This document shows, one piece after another, positions 39,853 to 49,734 of a DNA stretch of 64,000 bases. Within the stretch, counting starts at the first letter, position 1, and every line of letters starts with the position of its first letter. Where the stretch lies: the NCBI RefSeq assembly GCF_029893355.1, contig NZ_JARZAI010000005.1, positions 301,628 to 365,627 on the forward strand. The letters run 5' to 3'. A program made the translations under genes and the position numbers. Source of the DNA: Kitasatospora sp. MAA4. Lineage in GTDB: Bacteria > Actinomycetota > Actinomycetes > Streptomycetales > Streptomycetaceae. The notes under the pieces were generated by a model. It was not told where the DNA came from. It searched no databases and worked only from the letters and a program-made list of their open reading frames with translations.

Positions 39853-41280
39853 CTAGTTGTCGCCGTCCTCGTCGATGAGGAAGCCGCGCATCGGGGCCGG
39901 GGCCTGCTGCATCGGCTGCATGGGCTGCGGCGGCTGCGGGCGGACCGAGGCCATCGGCTGGGTCATCCCGGCCGGGGCCATCTGCGGAGCACCGTTGCCC
40001 TGGCTGCCGAAGCCGCCCTGGCCGTTGCCGCCGAAGGACGGGTTCCCGCCGAAGGACTGGTTGCCACCGAAGGACGGCTGGCCACCACCGAAGGACGGGC
40101 TGCTCATCGAGCCGGCACCGGACTGCGCCATCGACGACGCGGCCGGCGGCAGCGAGGCGGTGGCGGGGATCCGCGGCGGGGCGAGCGAGTCGTCCGCCTG
40201 CGACTCCAGCTGGCGCAGCTGGGTCTCCAGGTAGGACTTCAGGCGGGTGCGGTACTCGCGCTCGAAGGCACGCAGGTCCTCGACCTTGCGCTCCAGCGTC
40301 GCGCGGGCGGACTCCAGGGAGCCCATCGCCACGCGGTGCTTCTCCTGCGCGTCCCGCTCCAGGGCGTCGGCCTTGGCACGGGCGTCGCGCTCCAGGCCCT
40401 CGGCGCGGCTGCGGGCCTCGCCGACGATCTTGTTGGCCTCGGAACGGGCCTCGGAGATCGCCTGGTCAGCGGTCTGCTGAGCGAGCGCGAGGACGCGGGC
40501 GGCACTGTCGCCACCGGGACCCTGCTGCTGCATCGGGCCGCCGCCGAGCGGGCCGCCGAGCTGCTGGCCCATCGGGCCGCCCATCGGCGCGAGCTGCTGC
40601 TGGCCACCCATGGTCTGGTGCTGCTGCTGGCCCATCTGCTGCTGGCCCATCTGACCCTGCATCGGGCCGCCCTGGCCGGGCATCTGGCCCTGCATCGGGC
40701 CACCCATCGGCTGCAGCATCTGCCCGCCCATCGGCTGCACCAGCTGCTGCTGGCCGCCCATGGTCTGGTGCTGCTGCTGGCCCATCTGCTGCTGCATCTG
40801 GTTGCCCTGGCCGGGCATCTGCTGCTGCATGGGGTTGCCCTGGCCGGGCATCTGGCCCTGCATCGGGCCGCCCTGACCAGGCATCTGGCCCTGCTGCTGC
40901 ATCTGGTTGCCCTGGCCGGGCGGAAGCTGCGGGGCACCGGACGGCAGACCGAGCGGCTGGCCGCCCATCTGCTGCTGGTTGCCCATCTGCTGTCCCGGGC
41001 CCTGCTGGCCGGGGACCGGCGGGCCGGATATGGCAGCGGGAACGGGAGCGCCAGGACGCTGGTCCTGCGGCTGCTCCTTGCGCATGTTCGCCTGGTTCTG
41101 CGCTGCGGCACGGGTCGCCGCGGCCAGCTTGGCGCGCAGGTCCTCGTTCTCCCGGAGCAAGCGGGTCAGCTCGGCTTCGACCTCGTCGAGGAAGGCATCG
41201 ACCTCGTCCTCGTCATAGCCTTCACGCAGGCGGACGGTCGTGAACTGCTTGTTCCGAACGTCCTCGGGGGTCAACGGCAT
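39853..41280 (-). CDS. divIVA: DivIVA polar-growth protein with expanded Gln/Met/Gly region
   Basis: DivIVA marks hyphal tips and directs polar growth in streptomycetes. Residues ~1-60 of 475 are the conserved N-terminal domain ([24 protein letters not shown] in parts, [11 protein letters not shown]). Residues ~65-255 are a large low-complexity insertion of [15 protein letters not shown] and [13 protein letters not shown] units. A second coiled coil (~256-385; [19 protein letters not shown] in parts) and a Gly/Phe/Ser/Asn-rich tail follow. The protein is longer than I recall for S. coelicolor DivIVA (about 400). The ATG has an AGGTGAAGAG Shine-Dalgarno, ruling out an upstream ATG. Confidence 0.93.
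   Translation of the reverse strand: MPLTPEDVRNKQFTTVRLREGYDEDEVDAFLDEVEAELTRLLRENEDLRAKLAAATRAAAQNQANMRKEQPQDQRPGAPVPAAISGPPVPGQQGPGQQMGNQQQMGGQPLGLPSGAPQLPPGQGNQMQQQGQMPGQGGPMQGQMPGQGNPMQQQMPGQGNQMQQQMGQQQHQTMGGQQQLVQPMGGQMLQPMGGPMQGQMPGQGGPMQGQMGQQQMGQQQHQTMGGQQQLAPMGGPMGQQLGGPLGGGPMQQQGPGGDSAARVLALAQQTADQAISEARSEANKIVGEARSRAEGLERDARAKADALERDAQEKHRVAMGSLESARATLERKVEDLRAFEREYRTRLKSYLETQLRQLESQADDSLAPPRIPATASLPPAASSMAQSGAGSMSSPSFGGGQPSFGGNQSFGGNPSFGGNGQGGFGSQGNGAPQMAPAGMTQPMASVRPQPPQPMQPMQQAPAPMRGFLIDEDGDN
40515..41085 (-). repeat. Low-complexity repeat tract inside divIVA
   Basis: The DNA repeats short CTGCTG, GGGCATC and CAGCAT units encoding Gln/Met/Gly/Pro runs, including two near-identical copies of [12 protein letters not shown]. 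It maps to residues ~65-255 of the product. Confidence 0.85.
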
Positions 41281-41329
41281 CTCTTCACCTCTACGTGATC
41301 GTCGGCACACTGGCATCCTGCCGCATCGC

Positions 41330-41620
41330 TCACCACGGCAGACGCTGCACGAGCGAGATCAGGACATACACAATGATCATCAGTACGAAGAAGGACAGGT
41401 CGAGCGCCACGCCCCCGAGACGCAACGGCGGGATGAACCGCCGAAGGAGCTTCAGTGGTGGATCCGTGACAGTGTACGTGGCCTCCAGGACCACGACCAT
41501 GGCCTTCCCCGGATGCCACGAGCGGGCAAACTGGAAGACCCAGTCCATGACCAGGCGGAACAGCAGAATCACCAGGAAGACGGTCAGTGCGTAGTAGAGC
41601 ACTGCCCCCACGATCCCCAT
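41330..41620 (-). CDS. yggT: YggT-family membrane protein
   Basis: The 96-residue protein has two membrane helices ([19 protein letters not shown], in parts, and a C-terminal [17 protein letters not shown]) with the conserved YggT central stretch containing [14 protein letters not shown]. In Gram-positive bacteria it sits between sepF and divIVA and is thought to contribute to division or osmotic tolerance. AGAGGG 7 bases before the ATG chooses this start over longer in-frame ones. It is 49 bases upstream of divIVA and may be cotranscribed. Confidence 0.93.
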   Translation of the reverse strand: MGIVGAVLYYALTVFLVILLFRLVMDWVFQFARSWHPGKAMVVVLEATYTVTDPPLKLLRRFIPPLRLGGVALDLSFFVLMIIVYVLISLVQRLPW

Positions 41621-41700
41621 CGGGTATCCCTCTCCAAGGTTCATCCGGCGCCGCTTGGTCACTCACTGTCAGACGGTCCACACATGACGTCGTGGCCGGG

Positions 41701-42297
41701 TCAGCTCTGGTTGAAGAACCCACCCTCGGCGATCCGTGCCTTGTCCTCCGCCGTGACATCGACGTTAGCAGGCGACAGCAGGAACACCTTCTGCGTCACG
41801 CGTTCAATGCTGCCGTGCAGACCGAAGACGAGTCCAGCCGCGAAGTCTACGAGCCGCTTCGCATCGGTGTCGTCCATCTCGGTCAGATTCATGATCACCG
41901 GGGTCCCGCCACGGAACTGTTCCCCGATGGTACGGGCCTCGTTGTAGGTCCGAGGGTGCAGCGTGGTGATGCGGTAGGACTCTCGCTCATTGACGACCTT
42001 GGGCATGATCACCGGCGCGCTCTTCTCCAGGTTCTGACGGCGTTCGGGTGTGATGGACGACACGGGGGCCATCCTCGGCTCCTGCCGGATCGGCACCGCG
42101 GCCGGTACCGGCTGGGGCGCGATCGAGGCGACCTGCGCCGGGGGGGCCGCTGGGCGCGGGATGTCCTCGGTACGCCCGGTCCGGATCGGCTCGGGGTCCG
42201 TGTCGTAGTCGTCGTCCGGGTCGTAACCCTGACCGTCGTACGTCTCGTCCTCCACGAGGCCGAGGTAGACCGCCATCTTGCGCATTGCGCCGGCCAT
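41701..42297 (-). CDS. sepF: Cell-division protein SepF
   Basis: SepF anchors and bundles FtsZ at the membrane. The 198 residues comprise an N-terminal amphipathic helix ([17 protein letters not shown]) and an acidic linker ([13 protein letters not shown]), then the C-terminal SepF core with [29 protein letters not shown] and [18 protein letters not shown] lies 8 bases before the ATG at 42297. It is separated from ylmE by 256 bases with its own likely promoter. Confidence 0.95.
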   Translation of the reverse strand: MAGAMRKMAVYLGLVEDETYDGQGYDPDDDYDTDPEPIRTGRTEDIPRPAAPPAQVASIAPQPVPAAVPIRQEPRMAPVSSITPERRQNLEKSAPVIMPKVVNERESYRITTLHPRTYNEARTIGEQFRGGTPVIMNLTEMDDTDAKRLVDFAAGLVFGLHGSIERVTQKVFLLSPANVDVTAEDKARIAEGGFFNQS

Positions 42298-42553
42298 GCT
42301 CCTGTCCTCCGCTCTGTGGTGGATCGGCCCGTCACCGGCCAGACCCCGCAGCACCGGTACTCCTTCGAGTACGGTGGGAGCTGCGAGACCGCGGTCTGCT
42401 CACGGTCTGTCAGGCCGCAGCTACGTTCAGCCGACAATCTGTCAATCCGTGCGCGTGGCCGCGGACATACGATCCACGATTGGTTGGCATCCTCAGGACG
42501 AATCATTGTTTTGTCCTGATTTGTCCTGCAGTCTGATCTACTACCCGGTGACG
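42298..42553 (-). promoter_or_regulatory. Regulatory interval upstream of sepF with tandem 10-bp repeats
   Basis: Two adjacent near-copies of TTGTCCTGAT occupy 42511-42520 and 42521-42530, one helical turn apart, about 215 bases upstream of sepF. This suggests paired protein binding. No gene is visible in the interval. Confidence 0.4.
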
Positions 42554-43306
42554 TTACCCGAGCGGTGACCGCACTCCGAGCACCGCCGTCCCGACGCGAA
42601 CATGTGTCGCTCCGGCGGCCACGGCCTGCTCAAGGTCACCACTCATCCCTGCGGAAACCATCGTGGCAGCAGGATGGGTCGCGCGTACGGCGGTTGAGAT
42701 TTCCGCCAGGCGCGTAAACGCCGCCGCCGGATCGCCGGCCAGCGGACCGGCGAGCGGAGCGACCGTCATCACACCGTCCAGGCGCAGCCCGGGCGTGTCG
42801 GCGATGGTGTCGGCGAGCGCGAGCACGTCCTCGGGGGCGACTCCGGCCCGGCCCTCGCCCTCCCCGGCCTCCTTGTCGAGCGCCACCTGCACCAGGCAGC
42901 CCAGCTCCGGGCGTTCGGCCCGGAGCACCGCGCCGGAGAGCGCCTCGACCAGCCGCAGCCGGTCCACCGAGTGCACGTGGTCCGCGTAGCCGACCACCGA
43001 GCGCACCTTGTTGGTCTGCAGCTGTCCGACGAAGTGCCAGGTCAGCGGCAGGTCAGCGCAGTCGGCCGCCTTGCGGGCGGCGTCCTGGTCGCGGTTCTCG
43101 GCGACCTCGCGGACCCCGAGCGAGGCCAGCAGGCGGGTGTCGGAGGCCGGGTAGGTCTTGGTGACCACGATCAGAGTCACCTCCGAGCGCGGCCGCCCGA
43201 CCGTCGCACAGGCCGCGTCGATCCGGCGCTCCACGGCGTCCAGCCCGGAACGCAGCTCCTCGAGTCGAGCCGCCGACGGGAACTCCCGGTCCTGGTGGTT
43301 CGTCAT
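42554..43306 (-). CDS. ylmE: YggS/YlmE-family PLP homeostasis protein
   Basis: The 250-residue single-domain alanine-racemase-like barrel has the PLP lysine in LIVVTKTYPASD. It also has the WHFVGQLQTNK signature, followed by VHSVD, and C-terminal MSAGMSGDLEQAVAAGATHVRVG (MVSAGMSGD region). Family members buffer pyridoxal phosphate rather than catalyse a reaction. In streptomycetes this gene lies in the ftsZ-sepF interval, normally beside ylmD, which is missing here. Confidence 0.94.
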   Translation of the reverse strand: MTNHQDREFPSAARLEELRSGLDAVERRIDAACATVGRPRSEVTLIVVTKTYPASDTRLLASLGVREVAENRDQDAARKAADCADLPLTWHFVGQLQTNKVRSVVGYADHVHSVDRLRLVEALSGAVLRAERPELGCLVQVALDKEAGEGEGRAGVAPEDVLALADTIADTPGLRLDGVMTVAPLAGPLAGDPAAAFTRLAEISTAVRATHPAATMVSAGMSGDLEQAVAAGATHVRVGTAVLGVRSPLG

Positions 43307-43351
43307 CTTGTTCGGTTCCCACTCACTACTCGTACCGGCGCGCGCATCACG

Positions 43352-43402
43352 CCAAGGTGCCCGCCCTTCGACACCTGGGATGTCGAACGGCGGGCACCTT
43401 GG
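43352..43402 (-). terminator. Long hairpin terminator between ftsZ and ylmE
   Basis: Bases 43352-43373 pair with 43381-43402 (22 bp, one mismatch) around a 7-base loop. It lies about 53 bases past the ftsZ stop and would separate ftsZ from ylmE-sepF transcription. Confidence 0.8.
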
Positions 43403-43455
43403 CCCTGCAAAAGTATTTCTTATGACCGTGGGTCGCGCCCTGTCGAGGGGGCTTC

Positions 43456-44658
43456 CTACTTGAGGAAGTCCGGCACGTCCAGCTCTTCGGCCGCGCTCTC
43501 CACGTAGAGCGGCCGGGCCGGCTGCGCCTGCGGCGGAACCGGGGTCGGCTGGGTGTCGCTCTTCGGGGCGGAGGAGGAGTTCTCCTCCGAACGACCCGTC
43601 ACCGAGCCCATGCCGCCATACGGCCGGGTGGCCGGGCGCTCCGGCCGCTCGGGTGCCGGCGCCGCTGCCGGGGTCGACTTGACCACCGGGTCGCGGACGA
43701 TGGCCGGCGGCTGGCCGCCGTCGAAGCCCGCGGCGATCACGGTGACCCGCACCTCGTCGCCGAGCGCGTCGTCGATGACGGCGCCGAAGATGATGTTGGC
43801 CTCGGGGTGGGCGGCCTCGCTGACCAGCTGGGCCGACTCGTTGATCTCGAAGAGACCGAGGTCGGAGCCGCCGGAGATGGAGAGCAGCACGCCGCGCGCG
43901 CCGTCGATCGAGGCCTCCAGGAGCGGCGAGGAGATGGCCATGATGGCCGCCGCCTTCGCGCGGTCCTCGCCGCGGGCCGAGCCGATCCCCATCAGGGCCG
44001 AGCCGGCGTCCGACATGACCGACTTGACGTCGGCGAAGTCGAGGTTGATCAGACCGGGCGTGGTGATCAGATCGGTGATGCCCTGCACACCCGAGAGCAG
44101 CACCTGGTCGGCGGAGCGGAACGCGTCCAGCACGCTGACCTGGCGGTCCGAGATGGAGAGCAGCCGGTCGTTCGGGATGACGATGAGGGTGTCCACCTCC
44201 TCGCGCAGGCCGGCGATGCCGTCCTCGGCCTGGTTCGCCCGGCGGCGGCCCTCGAAGGTGAAGGGGCGGGTGACCACGCCGATGGTGAGCGCACCGAGCG
44301 AGCGGGCGATGTTGGCCACGACGGGAGCGCCACCGGTACCGGTGCCGCCGCCCTCGCCGGCCGTCACGAAGACCATGTCGGCCCCCTTGAGGACCTCCTC
44401 GATCTCCTCGCGGTGGTCCTCGGCGGCCTTGCGGCCGACCTCGGGGTTGGCTCCGGCGCCGAGGCCCCGGGTGAGTTCACGGCCCACGTCGAGCTTGACG
44501 TCGGCGTCGCTCATCAGGAGGGCCTGCGCATCGGTGTTGATCGCGATGAACTCGACGCCCTTGAGACCGACCTCGATCATCCGGTTGATGGCGTTGACAC
44601 CACCGCCGCCGATACCGACGACCTTGATGACTGCGAGGTAGTTCTGCGGTGCTGCCAC
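43456..44658 (-). CDS. ftsZ: Cell-division GTPase FtsZ
   Basis: FtsZ polymerises into the Z-ring. The 400 residues begin with [21 protein letters not shown], the tubulin signature GEGGGTGTG lies near 105, and [11 protein letters not shown] and the T7-loop region follow. A variable Ser/Pro-rich linker (~320-385) ends in the conserved C-terminal peptide DVPDFLK, the docking site for SepF and other partners. The GTG at 44658 has GAGAGG 8 bases upstream. It has a 387-base upstream region of its own. Confidence 0.97.
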   Translation of the reverse strand: MAAPQNYLAVIKVVGIGGGGVNAINRMIEVGLKGVEFIAINTDAQALLMSDADVKLDVGRELTRGLGAGANPEVGRKAAEDHREEIEEVLKGADMVFVTAGEGGGTGTGGAPVVANIARSLGALTIGVVTRPFTFEGRRRANQAEDGIAGLREEVDTLIVIPNDRLLSISDRQVSVLDAFRSADQVLLSGVQGITDLITTPGLINLDFADVKSVMSDAGSALMGIGSARGEDRAKAAAIMAISSPLLEASIDGARGVLLSISGGSDLGLFEINESAQLVSEAAHPEANIIFGAVIDDALGDEVRVTVIAAGFDGGQPPAIVRDPVVKSTPAAAPAPERPERPATRPYGGMGSVTGRSEENSSSAPKSDTQPTPVPPQAQPARPLYVESAAEELDVPDFLK

Positions 44659-45045
44659 GTCGAAGGCCTCTCGCCTCGAATTTCCGGGTCGGCTCCCAGG
44701 GGTCATGGAAACCGACGGATGTCGATGGGTGGGGAGCCCGGTTCCTGACTGAATGTCCGAAATGGAGACCGCCGACCCGAACCCTAAACTTGACGTTGAG
44801 GGTTCATGCTATGTCGATACAAGATCACTGAAGACACATCAGATCACTGCCGGACACAGCCTGGTGACAGGACACTAAGTCGCGGCGAGCCCGTGTTCAA
44901 CGAACACGCCCGAGCTTCCCTTTTTTCTTTTGAGCCTATGTGATCATCAACCGGTGACAAGAACCGGGGTAGCCACCCAGGGTCGGGGAATCATCGACAG
45001 GTAGTCAATGGTGCCCTCAAGGAGCAAAACCTACCTGATTTCGGA
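44659..45045 (-). promoter_or_regulatory. ftsZ upstream regulatory region
   Basis: This 387-base interval has no gene. It contains a TAGGGT-like element (44786-44781, minus) and a TAGCAT (44811-44806), candidate -10 boxes. A perfect inverted repeat CGTGTTC/GAACACG with a 3-base spacer lies at 44892-44908. In streptomycetes ftsZ has several promoters including a sporulation-controlled one, which fits this long region; which elements are used is inference. Confidence 0.55.
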
Positions 45046-45801
45046 TCAGCCCGAGATCGCCGGCGCATCAGGGGCGCTCACGTCGTAGGTCGCGGCCTTC
45101 TGGTGCAGCAGGGCGACCAGCACCTTCGCCTTGCGCGCGGTCAGCTCGGGACTCCCCCAGCGCACCAGTCCCCCACCGGTGAGCTGGAGTTCGATGTCGT
45201 CATACGAACGAACCTGGAGCGAACCGGCCCGACCGGCCACCTCGGCGGGCAGACCGGCCGCCACCTGCACCGCGCCCTTGACCAGATCGGCCTGCGAGAA
45301 GACCGCCTCGGCGTCCTGGGCGGACTGGCTGAGCTGCAGTTGGACCACCGGCACGCCGGACGGCGGGGTCGGGTCGGTGGCGAAGCTCACCCCGCCGGCG
45401 TCCACTTCGGTGAACTGCCCGTCCGCCTCCTTGACCGCGGCGACGGGTTGACGCTCGATGACCTTCACCCGAAGGGTGTGCGGCCAGCCCCGCCAGACCT
45501 CCACCTTGGCCACCCGGGGAATGCCCTGGACGCGGCGCTGAACCGCGTCCAGGTCCACCTGGGCCAGCGGGCCGTGCTGGACGGCCCCTATGGCGTCGCG
45601 CACCTGGTCGACCGTCAACTTGTCGTCGTTGAGCCCCTGGATGGCCACAATCCGGACATCCAGGACGGAGGAGAAGAAGACCACCCAGCCCAGCACGGCG
45701 AGAACCGCCGCGCCGAGGCCGCTGAGCACCAGGATCCCGCGCCGCGAGAGCCGCAGCGGGGGCCGGTAGTCCTCCTCGTCCTCCAGGACCTCGTCAACCA
45801 C
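45046..45801 (-). CDS. ftsQ: Cell-division protein FtsQ
   Basis: FtsQ is a bitopic divisome protein. The 251 residues show a short acidic cytoplasmic part, one membrane helix (RRGILVLSGLGAAVLAVLGW, in parts, ~20-44), a POTRA domain beginning VLDVRIVAIQGLN, and the FtsQ beta domain with RVKVIERQPVA. The GTG start overlaps murG's stop by a few bases. It is the last gene before the ftsZ promoter region. Confidence 0.95.
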   Translation of the reverse strand: MVDEVLEDEEDYRPPLRLSRRGILVLSGLGAAVLAVLGWVVFFSSVLDVRIVAIQGLNDDKLTVDQVRDAIGAVQHGPLAQVDLDAVQRRVQGIPRVAKVEVWRGWPHTLRVKVIERQPVAAVKEADGQFTEVDAGGVSFATDPTPPSGVPVVQLQLSQSAQDAEAVFSQADLVKGAVQVAAGLPAEVAGRAGSLQVRSYDDIELQLTGGGLVRWGSPELTARKAKVLVALLHQKAATYDVSAPDAPAISG

Positions 45802-46900
45802 GGCGGCGGCCGCCCCTTGCAGCCTCGATCGCCTCGTAGACCATGCCGACCAGCAGGTCGTCCGCGTCCCGGCGGCCGAACTCGGCGGCCGCCCGGCTCA
45901 TGTCCCAGAGCCGCTGCGGGTCGGTCAGCACCGGCAGCACGTTGCCCAGCACCCAGTCGGTGGTCAGCTCGGCGTCGTCCACCAGCAGACCGCCGCCGGC
46001 CTTGACCATCGGCTGGGCGTTCAGCCGCTGCTCGCCGTTGCCGATCGGCAGCGGCACGAAGGCGGCCGGCAGGCCGACCGCGGCCAGCTCGGCGACCGTC
46101 ATCGCGCCGGCCCGGCAGAGCATCAGGTCGGCGGCCGCGTAGGCGAGGTCCATCCGGTCGACGTACGGCAGCGCGCGGTACGGCGGCATCCCGGGGATGT
46201 CGTCGATCTGCGGCAGCTCGTTCTTCGGGCCGACCGCGTGCAGGATCTGCACGCCGTACTGCTGGAGCCGCGGGGCGATCGCCTGGATCGTCTCGTTCAG
46301 CCGGCGGGCGCCCTGCGAACCGCCGGAGACCAGCAGGGTGGGCAGCCGCTGGTCCAGGCCGAAGTAGGCGCGGGCCTCGGGGCGGACCGCGTTGCGGTCC
46401 AGGGTGGCGATGGTGCGGCGCAGCGGGATGCCGATGTAGCGCGAGTCGCGCAGCTTGCTGTCCGGGGTGGAGACCGCGACGAAGTCGCTGTACCGGGCGC
46501 CGATCTTGTTGGCCAGGCCCGGGCGGGCGTTGGCCTCGTGCACCACGATCGGGACCCCGGCGCGCTTGGCGGCCAGATAGGCGGGCATCGCGACGTAGCC
46601 GCCGAAGCCCACCACGGCGTCCGCCTTGACCCGCTCGATGATCTCCTGCGCGGCCCGGACGGTGCCGCGCAGCCGGCCCGGGACGGTGATCAGCTCGGGG
46701 GTGGGCTTGCGGGGCAGCGGGACGGCCGGGATCAGCTCCAGGTGGTAGCCGCGTTCGGGCACCAGCCGGGTCTCCAGGCCGCGCTCGGTGCCGAGCGCGG
46801 TGATGCCGATGCTGGGGTCGTGCCTGCGCAGCGCGTCCGCCAGCGCCATTGCAGGCTCGATGTGTCCGGCGGTGCCTCCGCCGGCGAGTACGACATGCAC
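45794..46900 (-). CDS. murG: UDP-GlcNAc:lipid I N-acetylglucosaminyltransferase MurG
   Basis: MurG converts lipid I to lipid II on the cytoplasmic face of the membrane. The 368-residue GT28 enzyme has the glycine-rich loop VLAGGGTAGHIEPA, a membrane-association patch, the SGGSQGARRLNE motif and the donor-site region LMLCRAGAMTVAELAAVGLPA (in parts). It lies 6 bases after ftsW and overlaps ftsQ. Confidence 0.96.
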   Translation of the reverse strand: MHVVLAGGGTAGHIEPAMALADALRRHDPSIGITALGTERGLETRLVPERGYHLELIPAVPLPRKPTPELITVPGRLRGTVRAAQEIIERVKADAVVGFGGYVAMPAYLAAKRAGVPIVVHEANARPGLANKIGARYSDFVAVSTPDSKLRDSRYIGIPLRRTIATLDRNAVRPEARAYFGLDQRLPTLLVSGGSQGARRLNETIQAIAPRLQQYGVQILHAVGPKNELPQIDDIPGMPPYRALPYVDRMDLAYAAADLMLCRAGAMTVAELAAVGLPAAFVPLPIGNGEQRLNAQPMVKAGGGLLVDDAELTTDWVLGNVLPVLTDPQRLWDMSRAAAEFGRRDADDLLVGMVYEAIEAARGGRRRG

Positions 46901-46906
46901 CGAAAT

Positions 46907-48277
46907 TCACCGCTCCCTGCGCGGCGGCCGGCCGGCCGGGCGCGCTGTGGTTCGTCGTCGTGGCAGCACCCGGCGCAGACCTGTCCTGAACCGGGACTTC
47001 GAGCTCCGCGCGGCCAGGGCCGCCTTTGCCCCGGGCATGCTGCGTGCGAAGCAGAGCAGCATTCCCAGGGCGCACATGGCCGACAGCATGGCGGATCCCC
47101 CGTAGGAGAACAGCGGGAGGGGCACGCCCGCAATGGGCAGCAGTCCCAGTGCCGACCCCAGGTTGATCATGGCCTGGGCCATGATCCACGTGGTGGCGGC
47201 TCCCGCGGCATACCTGACGAAGGCGTCCTTCGTGCCGATGGCCACTCGGATACCCGCATACCCTAGTGCCGCGAAGAGACCGATCACCGACAGCGTCCCC
47301 ACCAGACCCAGTTCCTCACCGGTCGCGGCGAAGATGAAGTCGGTGTGCGCCTCCGGCAACTGGCCCCACTTCTCGAAGCCGGCGCCCAGTCCGGACCCGA
47401 ACGGCCCGCCCAGGCCGAAGGCGTAGAGGCCGTGCAGGGCCTGGAAGCAGTCGTGACCCGGCACCGGCTTGGTGGTGCCGATGCAGGCGAGGCGGTCCAA
47501 CCGGTGCGGAACGGTGATGATCAGCGCGGTGCAGGCCACCACCGCGATGCCCACCGTGGCGACGAAGAGCCGCAGCGGCGCTCCGACCATCCAGAGCAGC
47601 GCGAAGACCATGCCGACCAGGATCATGGAGGTGCCCATGTCGCCGCCGATCATGATCAGCAGGAGCAGCAGCAGTACCCCGGGCACCAGCGGGATCAGCA
47701 GGTGCTTCCACTGGTTGAGGGTGCCCGCCTTCTCCTTGCGGGCCAGCAGGTCGGCCCCCCAGAGCACCAGGGCGAGCTTGGCGAACTCCGAGGGCTGGAC
47801 CTGGAAGAAGCCGAAGTTCAGCCAGTTCTGGTTGCCGTTGACCTCCATGCCGATGCCCGGGATGGCGACCAGCACCATCGCGGCCATCGCGCCCAGCATC
47901 ACCGGGTAGGCCAGCACCCTGTGCACCGCGACCGGCACCCGGGCCGCCGCGATCATCAGCAGCGAGCCCAGCAGCACCGCGACCAGCTGCTTGCGGAAGT
48001 AGAAGAGCCCGGGCAGGCCCTGCCGGATGGCGGTGATGTTCGAGGAGGAGAAGACCATCACCAGGCCGAGCACCACCAGCAGCGCCATCGAGCCGAGGAT
48101 CAGGTAGTACGGCGTCAGCGGCCGGTTCAGGGTGTAGCGGATCCGCCCGCGCAGCGCGCGCAGCCGGCCGACCGGGCCCTCGGACTTGAAGGTCGTGGTG
48201 GTCGCCGAGATGAACGCCAGCCGGGAGGGGCCGCGCTCCGGCGGGGCGGTCGCCTCCGCCTTGCTCTGACCCGCCAC
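46907..48277 (-). CDS. ftsW: SEDS peptidoglycan polymerase FtsW
   Basis: The 456-residue polytopic membrane protein (about ten helices) carries SEDS hallmarks: GNQNWLNFGFFQVQPSEFAKLAL, a long extracellular loop (~260-310), and GVPLPLFSYGGSAM. It polymerises lipid II glycan chains at the septum together with the transpeptidase FtsI. N-terminal residues ~1-55 are cytoplasmic and basic; the C-terminus is Arg-rich. It sits between murD and murG. Confidence 0.95.
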   Translation of the reverse strand: MAGQSKAEATAPPERGPSRLAFISATTTTFKSEGPVGRLRALRGRIRYTLNRPLTPYYLILGSMALLVVLGLVMVFSSSNITAIRQGLPGLFYFRKQLVAVLLGSLLMIAAARVPVAVHRVLAYPVMLGAMAAMVLVAIPGIGMEVNGNQNWLNFGFFQVQPSEFAKLALVLWGADLLARKEKAGTLNQWKHLLIPLVPGVLLLLLLIMIGGDMGTSMILVGMVFALLWMVGAPLRLFVATVGIAVVACTALIITVPHRLDRLACIGTTKPVPGHDCFQALHGLYAFGLGGPFGSGLGAGFEKWGQLPEAHTDFIFAATGEELGLVGTLSVIGLFAALGYAGIRVAIGTKDAFVRYAAGAATTWIMAQAMINLGSALGLLPIAGVPLPLFSYGGSAMLSAMCALGMLLCFARSMPGAKAALAARSSKSRFRTGLRRVLPRRRTTARPAGRPPRRER

Positions 48278-48309
48278 CGCGCCGCCCCTTCCCCTGCCAG
48301 TTCAGTTCG

Positions 48310-49734
48310 TCAGATCGTCAGTTCCCGTACCGCCGCGGCGAAGAAGTCACCGCGTTCGCCGTAGTTGGTGAACATGTCCATCGACGCGCAGGCCGGGGCG
48401 AGCAGGACGGTGTCGCCCGGTTTGGCCAGGCCGGCGGCCACCCGCACCACCTCGGCCATCGCCACCGCGCCAGTCTGGCCCTCGGCCGCTTCGATCACTG
48501 GTACATCCGGGGCGTGTCGCGCCAGCGCGGCGCGGATCAGTTCGCGGTCCCGGCCGATCAGCACGGCGGCCCGCAGACGGCCCGCGGCGCCGGCGACCAG
48601 CTCCTCGAACTCGGCCCCCTTGGCGAGTCCGCCGGCGATCCAGACCACCGGCCGGTACGCCGCCAGCGAGGCGGCCGCGGCGTGCGGGTTGGTCGCCTTG
48701 GAGTCGTCGATCCAGAGCACCTCGCCCACCTCGGCGACGTGGGCGATCCGGTGCGGCTCGGGCCGGAAGGCCCGCAGACCCTCCCGGACGGCCTTGGCGT
48801 CCACCCCGTAGGCGCGGGCCAGCGCGGCCGCCGCCAGGGCGTTGGCGATGTTGTGCGGAGCCGGCGGGGTGATGTCCTCGACCGCGCCGATCTCGGCCGC
48901 GTTCTTCTGGCGGTCCGGCACGAAGGCGCGGTCCACCAGCAGGCCGTCCACCACGCCGAACTGGGAGAGCCCGGGCGCGCCGAGGCCGAAGCCGATCGCC
49001 CGGCAGCCCTCCTCGACGTCGGCCTCGCGGACCAGCTCCTCGGTGGCCGGGTCGGCCAGGTTGTAGACGCAGGCCACCTGGTTGCCCTGGTAGATCCGGC
49101 CCTTGTCGGCGGCGTACGCCTCCATCGAGCCGTGCCAGTCCAGGTGGTCGGGGGCCAGGTTCAGCACCGCCGAGGAGTGCGGGCGCAGGCTGGGCGCCCA
49201 GTGCAGCTGGTAGCTGGAGAGCTCGACGGCCAGCACGTCGTACGGCTCCTCGGCCAGCACCGCGTCCAGCACGGAGACGCCGACGTTGCCGACGGCGGCG
49301 GTGCGCCGGCCGGCCGCGGTGAGGATCGAGGCGAGCATCTGGACCGTGGTGGTCTTGCCGTTGGTGCCGGTGACGGCCAGCCAGGGGGCCGGCTCGCCGG
49401 TGGCCGGCAGCGGCCTGCGCAGGTGCCAGGCGAGTTCGACGTCGCCCCAGATCTCGACGCCTGCCTCGGCGGCGGCCGCGAAGAGCGGGCTGCTCGGCGG
49501 CCAGCCGGGCGAGGTGACGATCAGTCGGGTGCCCTCGGGCAGCGTCGCACCGTCGCCCAGCCTGACCTGGATGCCGGTCAGCTCGGCGGCGCGCTCGCGC
49601 ACCGCGGGGCCGTCGCCGCCGTCCACCACGGTCACCTCGGCGCCCAGGTCGCGCAGCACCCTGGCCGCGCTGATCCCCGAGATGCCGAGTCCGGCCACCA
49701 CGACCGGCAGGCCGGTCCAGTCCGGGGAGGTCAT
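48310..49734 (-). CDS. murD: UDP-MurNAc-L-alanine:D-glutamate ligase
   Basis: MurD adds D-glutamate to UDP-MurNAc-L-Ala. The 474 residues contain the N-terminal Rossmann part ([17 protein letters not shown]), the ATP-binding P-loop [10 protein letters not shown], central-domain [11 protein letters not shown] and the ligase C-terminal domain with [13 protein letters not shown]. The ATG at 49734 overlaps the mraY stop (ATGA), preferred over an in-frame ATG at 49746. Confidence 0.95.
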   Translation of the reverse strand: MTSPDWTGLPVVVAGLGISGISAARVLRDLGAEVTVVDGGDGPAVRERAAELTGIQVRLGDGATLPEGTRLIVTSPGWPPSSPLFAAAAEAGVEIWGDVELAWHLRRPLPATGEPAPWLAVTGTNGKTTTVQMLASILTAAGRRTAAVGNVGVSVLDAVLAEEPYDVLAVELSSYQLHWAPSLRPHSSAVLNLAPDHLDWHGSMEAYAADKGRIYQGNQVACVYNLADPATEELVREADVEEGCRAIGFGLGAPGLSQFGVVDGLLVDRAFVPDRQKNAAEIGAVEDITPPAPHNIANALAAAALARAYGVDAKAVREGLRAFRPEPHRIAHVAEVGEVLWIDDSKATNPHAAAASLAAYRPVVWIAGGLAKGAEFEELVAGAAGRLRAAVLIGRDRELIRAALARHAPDVPVIEAAEGQTGAVAMAEVVRVAAGLAKPGDTVLLAPACASMDMFTNYGERGDFFAAAVRELTI

